Shown here one piece after another: positions 34,401-34,862 of a DNA stretch of 34,862 nucleotides (position 1 is the first letter of the stretch; each line of letters starts with the position of its first letter). This DNA is from Methanobacteriota archaeon (GTDB lineage Archaea > Thermoplasmatota > Poseidoniia > Poseidoniales > Thalassarchaeaceae): positions 1-34,862 of the forward strand of contig NZWD01000013.1 of the NCBI GenBank assembly GCA_002698225.1. Reading direction: 5' to 3'. The position numbers and the translations under genes are program-made. Below the pieces are notes generated by a model. It was not told the DNA's origin and made no database searches. It worked only from the letters and a program-made list of their open reading frames with translations.

Positions 34401-34862
34401 CCTCAAACGACTTGCCCGTCCAAGTCCCTCCGGCGAAACCGGTGACCTTGCGCGTAGGGATGCCAGCGAGTCTAAGCATCACAGAGAATACAGTGGTGAA
34501 CTCATCGCAGCTTCCCTCCTTGGTAGTGTTAAGTATCCAGTGAGCGATGTCACTATCAGCATCGAGTCCATCGACCCTGCCTGAGCCATCATGATTGAGA
34601 GTGAAGTTCGTGGTTGAATTTCCATTAATCAGGAAGTCCTGTATCGCGAGCACTTTGTCCCAAGCAGTGAATGCACCTGACTCATTAATTGCATTCTGAG
34701 TAACTTGGTCGACATAGTCGCTACTCCTATCTAAGAAATCGTTAGGCAAGTCATAGGCATAACTACTCCCTGAGAAGGCTGTGGAGTTAGATGTGATCTC
34801 AGTTCCGAAGAAAACTTGTGGGGCGGTGACGAAGAGTGTGTCAACAGTCGATTGATCAATCA
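28453..34862 (-). CDS. Giant transglutaminase-fold surface protein with Ig-like repeats and DUF4129-like tail, 5' end cut
   Basis: More than 2130 residues are visible and the frame is still open at the right edge; the first possible start inside is only a TTG at 34749, so the true start lies outside. Counting from 34749, residues about 25-150 form a transglutaminase-like core: WDKVLAIQDFLI, then EGSCDEFTTVFSVMLRLAGI (Cys81), FTRWVEVHLE and GWIPFEACPP. The usual HAW and DPT positions read TRW and FEAC. About 1800 residues of tandem Ig-like/Big-type beta-sandwiches follow (repeated GxPL-x-x-G-x-V and DENGTFSLYIPV-like phrases), with many N-x-S/T sequons suggesting N-glycosylation. A membrane helix (GLVLIAILLAAGAAML, about 1950-1970) precedes RRRRK and a 120-residue cytoplasmic helical tail resembling DUF4129. 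Probably a cell-envelope protein; substrate unknown. Confidence 0.88.
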   Translation of the reverse strand, partial: IDQSTVDTLFVTAPQVFFGTEITSNSTAFSGSSYAYDLPNDFLDRSSDYVDQVTQNAINESGAFTAWDKVLAIQDFLINGNSTTNFTLNHDGSGRVDGLDADSDIAHWILNTTKEGSCDEFTTVFSVMLRLAGIPTRKVTGFAGGTWTGKSFEVYGKDFTRWVEVHLETNQNQGGLDMGWIPFEACPPMAALEVVDEEWGPTWFERNMSSGDIWLNGTLQFIENATGAANISVYMYLVKSNDTGNVPGSAAMSEHLVANGTTDSNGTFSLNGTPEEPIDPGFGSLVLHLFEKGYVGSQGISFTWRLNVSDDSNLSIHEPPPVDQPMLGAGVETLVSGDLSLASTPFTDPSTLDSMQVILNYTTVNEGPVSLIADVGAGGYYEFSIDINETEPLGTINASLEFNGWHEEDLNNASIPSYHIRPVSKAFMFNITPAPNLTITLEGGGSNNSILEIDSLIHLNGTVLSRGPSPEALNGTLYLKMRRANTNGPYVTLTSWDLDDSNWTSTPGEFSLDWLFSASRVPLPAGEVQVKLEFDSDGLNANDQTTFTDQFGIRSYVLFSYQLQAIPRGNQAVVEVVMTDHTNTSLADFLGSYTLLLNGTEEWNASDPDIPRLDVAFTPPWETFAGDYSWVLNYSGSTWLQPAGVTDIIRIQGRANATVQLGLDWTPRGSTNWISGFANDIFHDTPITGNNSSIVVQLLVPSDLPPAPDGSPSPPVVYRLASGWINQTTGGYNLTFLMPTGVGSGVYDLRVLLDFTQNPPSGGEFFKVQDDAEYRTGIQTEFVVETSPEAIIVVAGSSMVINATVTDIEDNSLLQGVLADIYFDWGGPNEQLMENQTTGTDGIATFSPVIPANTAPGYYSVRVHAPDDVSDPLILDDAGRWLGNETFVNLTVQVASFVEIDIIPPEVTAGQAFSISGRVLDAIDGNRSVNGPMALEVFFLADSSETLVNSVTTTSNGSFTISVPTDPLADGVTSGIKTVVVSVINGSTPFYLTGTGNATILVRGVTQFVDKTPIINTVADRGSSISFGARLVESSDNDRQLADSTIAAKFHDTWLPEIQTNGAGIANFTFDVPHSHPLGLIAVTLFFNGSSTLHSISSLITTITVRSPTNLTVDPIIANPAAGESFTVSGMLTSSNGSGIIDRNGNTLFPTLTFSIDGQSNTFTISHGGHAHVAPNGSWSADIRLDLTFPRGTHDLMASFTPNVNYYGSSSGNETFDSRGYSLLTILDPIDLDPDSRTIRGDLISVNVSLIDNAGQPIIAEPVDILVEGNLEWRGFTDINGTMNAMVTVDAFRTPGPMTISAVFAGINGTTGLLGDETWTRVIILAPTELRINSITGSAIAGETVTFSGTLLDEHGQNLFHGGNPQGGIIHLEIDGVTIGPVYSTQSNATTGEWAITYDLPLDSDYGAHTMTVRFLGGFTWVDPMGQGDSLNPEYYLPSSYSGEFNVTQTSQVVLTTPPGEVDRNELLLIEGMLTDGSGRVLPNRQLEVSMNGQFLTGLSVDENGTFSLYIPVPPDMELGPRIVLISYQGEEFIIGSNSSTIFTVYGPVSIAIEEPSAVAVGDPLMLSGTVKDNLPDGWLANHSLQIFVDGVLIGITSSDENGEWSYLWTVSDFLDVGNHTLTVRAPEQGYHRLGTTDTTLVIAYHSGMTLQVDNAIMTRGGTWNFTGRLFDDDSTGRPGLEGREILVSLDGEHIGSITSSIDGTFSYSHELGYLIARGPHIVEFSFSGETFYLPTQYNLTVYSRADIEIEVFPNNLYIIRGDPTAPIKLQGRILEIGGESNVMSNMSISLKWEDSLLPLSGDPWSDDGTEHFGIITNAIQVMPPGPLSLVITVEPDGSRYLNGATLEVEVDILISVVYRFTPDSQHISEGQRFIDGSVNVTAFDTGQPVENFPMSAYLVNGTCDQRHSSTHFSVVGLTNQDGLFAYGFEAFTGLPSFHNQTFWGALRVCFSTDSEFVDPINKTWLANFHGGLDVTYEKQSSQAFGFTTMLGLVLIAILLAAGAAMLIRRRRKATLDELAGVFSYTAELLAAGDEVREAIFNCYESLCQILMSRGFLRRDFETVREFEIAIRNALPISEQALVALDRIFEEARYSSHILGEPHRQSAQMALSTVLQEIDELQEFPERDSYIADGN

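Noticed and set aside
28453-34862. Several plus-strand frames of 60-143 residues opposite the giant transglutaminase-like gene
   Set aside because: They mirror the Ig-like repeats of the real gene, with repeated low-information translations and no family features.

Overview
The window is a gene-dense, 34.9 kb stretch of an archaeal chromosome, most likely from a planktonic euryarchaeon of the Marine Group II / Candidatus Poseidoniia type. That placement is inferred. The archaeal information genes are Rpo7 (RpoE1), Spt4, ribosomal proteins S24e and S27ae, the archaeal DtdA-type D-aminoacyl-tRNA deacylase, an HVO_0476-like zinc-finger protein and an XPD/Rad3-like helicase. They sit beside bacterial-looking amino-acid catabolism genes (proline dehydrogenase, NADP-type GdhA, a polar amino-acid ABC transporter) and giant secreted or membrane-anchored beta-sandwich proteins. 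No tRNA, rRNA, CRISPR array or insertion sequence was seen, and no non-coding gap exceeds 300 bases.

Layout. 1-5446: a subtilase cut by the window edge, a methyltransferase-like gene, a zinc-finger gene, proline dehydrogenase, dtdA and an unrecognised propeller-like gene, on alternating strands with small convergent overlaps. 5438-6770: a tight minus-strand operon rpo7-spt4-rps24e-rps27ae; the 56-residue S27ae gene is short and easily missed. 6771-6993: a divergent promoter region with a structured leader on one side and a palindrome plus TATA box on the other. 6994-12642: a 1882-residue FG-GAP/CARDB surface protein. 12643-15195: a minus-strand operon purC, class IV aminotransferase, sulfotransferase-like gene. 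15247-20665: an unusual amino-acid ABC transporter with glutamate dehydrogenase next to it. 20792-22108: an HD phosphohydrolase. 22139-28456: a ribbon-helix-helix regulator with an operator-like repeat array, a probable small gene, a receiver/dikinase-like protein, a helicase and an unknown protein. 28453-34862: a huge transglutaminase-fold surface protein cut by the right edge.

The most unusual content is the ABC transporter at 15247-19277. Its permease carries an N-terminal, predicted extracytoplasmic, seven-bladed Ycf48-like beta-propeller. Its divergently encoded solute-binding protein appears circularly permuted (lobe 2 and the C-terminal part of lobe 1 come before the N-terminal part of lobe 1) and ends in a transmembrane anchor. 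No conventional free binding protein lies nearby. Together with the adjacent GdhA and, further away, proline dehydrogenase, this suggests amino-acid scavenging.

Other points of interest are a transglutaminase-fold protein that keeps the cysteine but lacks the usual His and Asp, a dikinase-like ATP-grasp protein without the swivelling phosphohistidine domain, and a tandem ribbon-helix-helix protein preceded by three copies of an 11-bp element. All calls come from reading the sequence without database searches.
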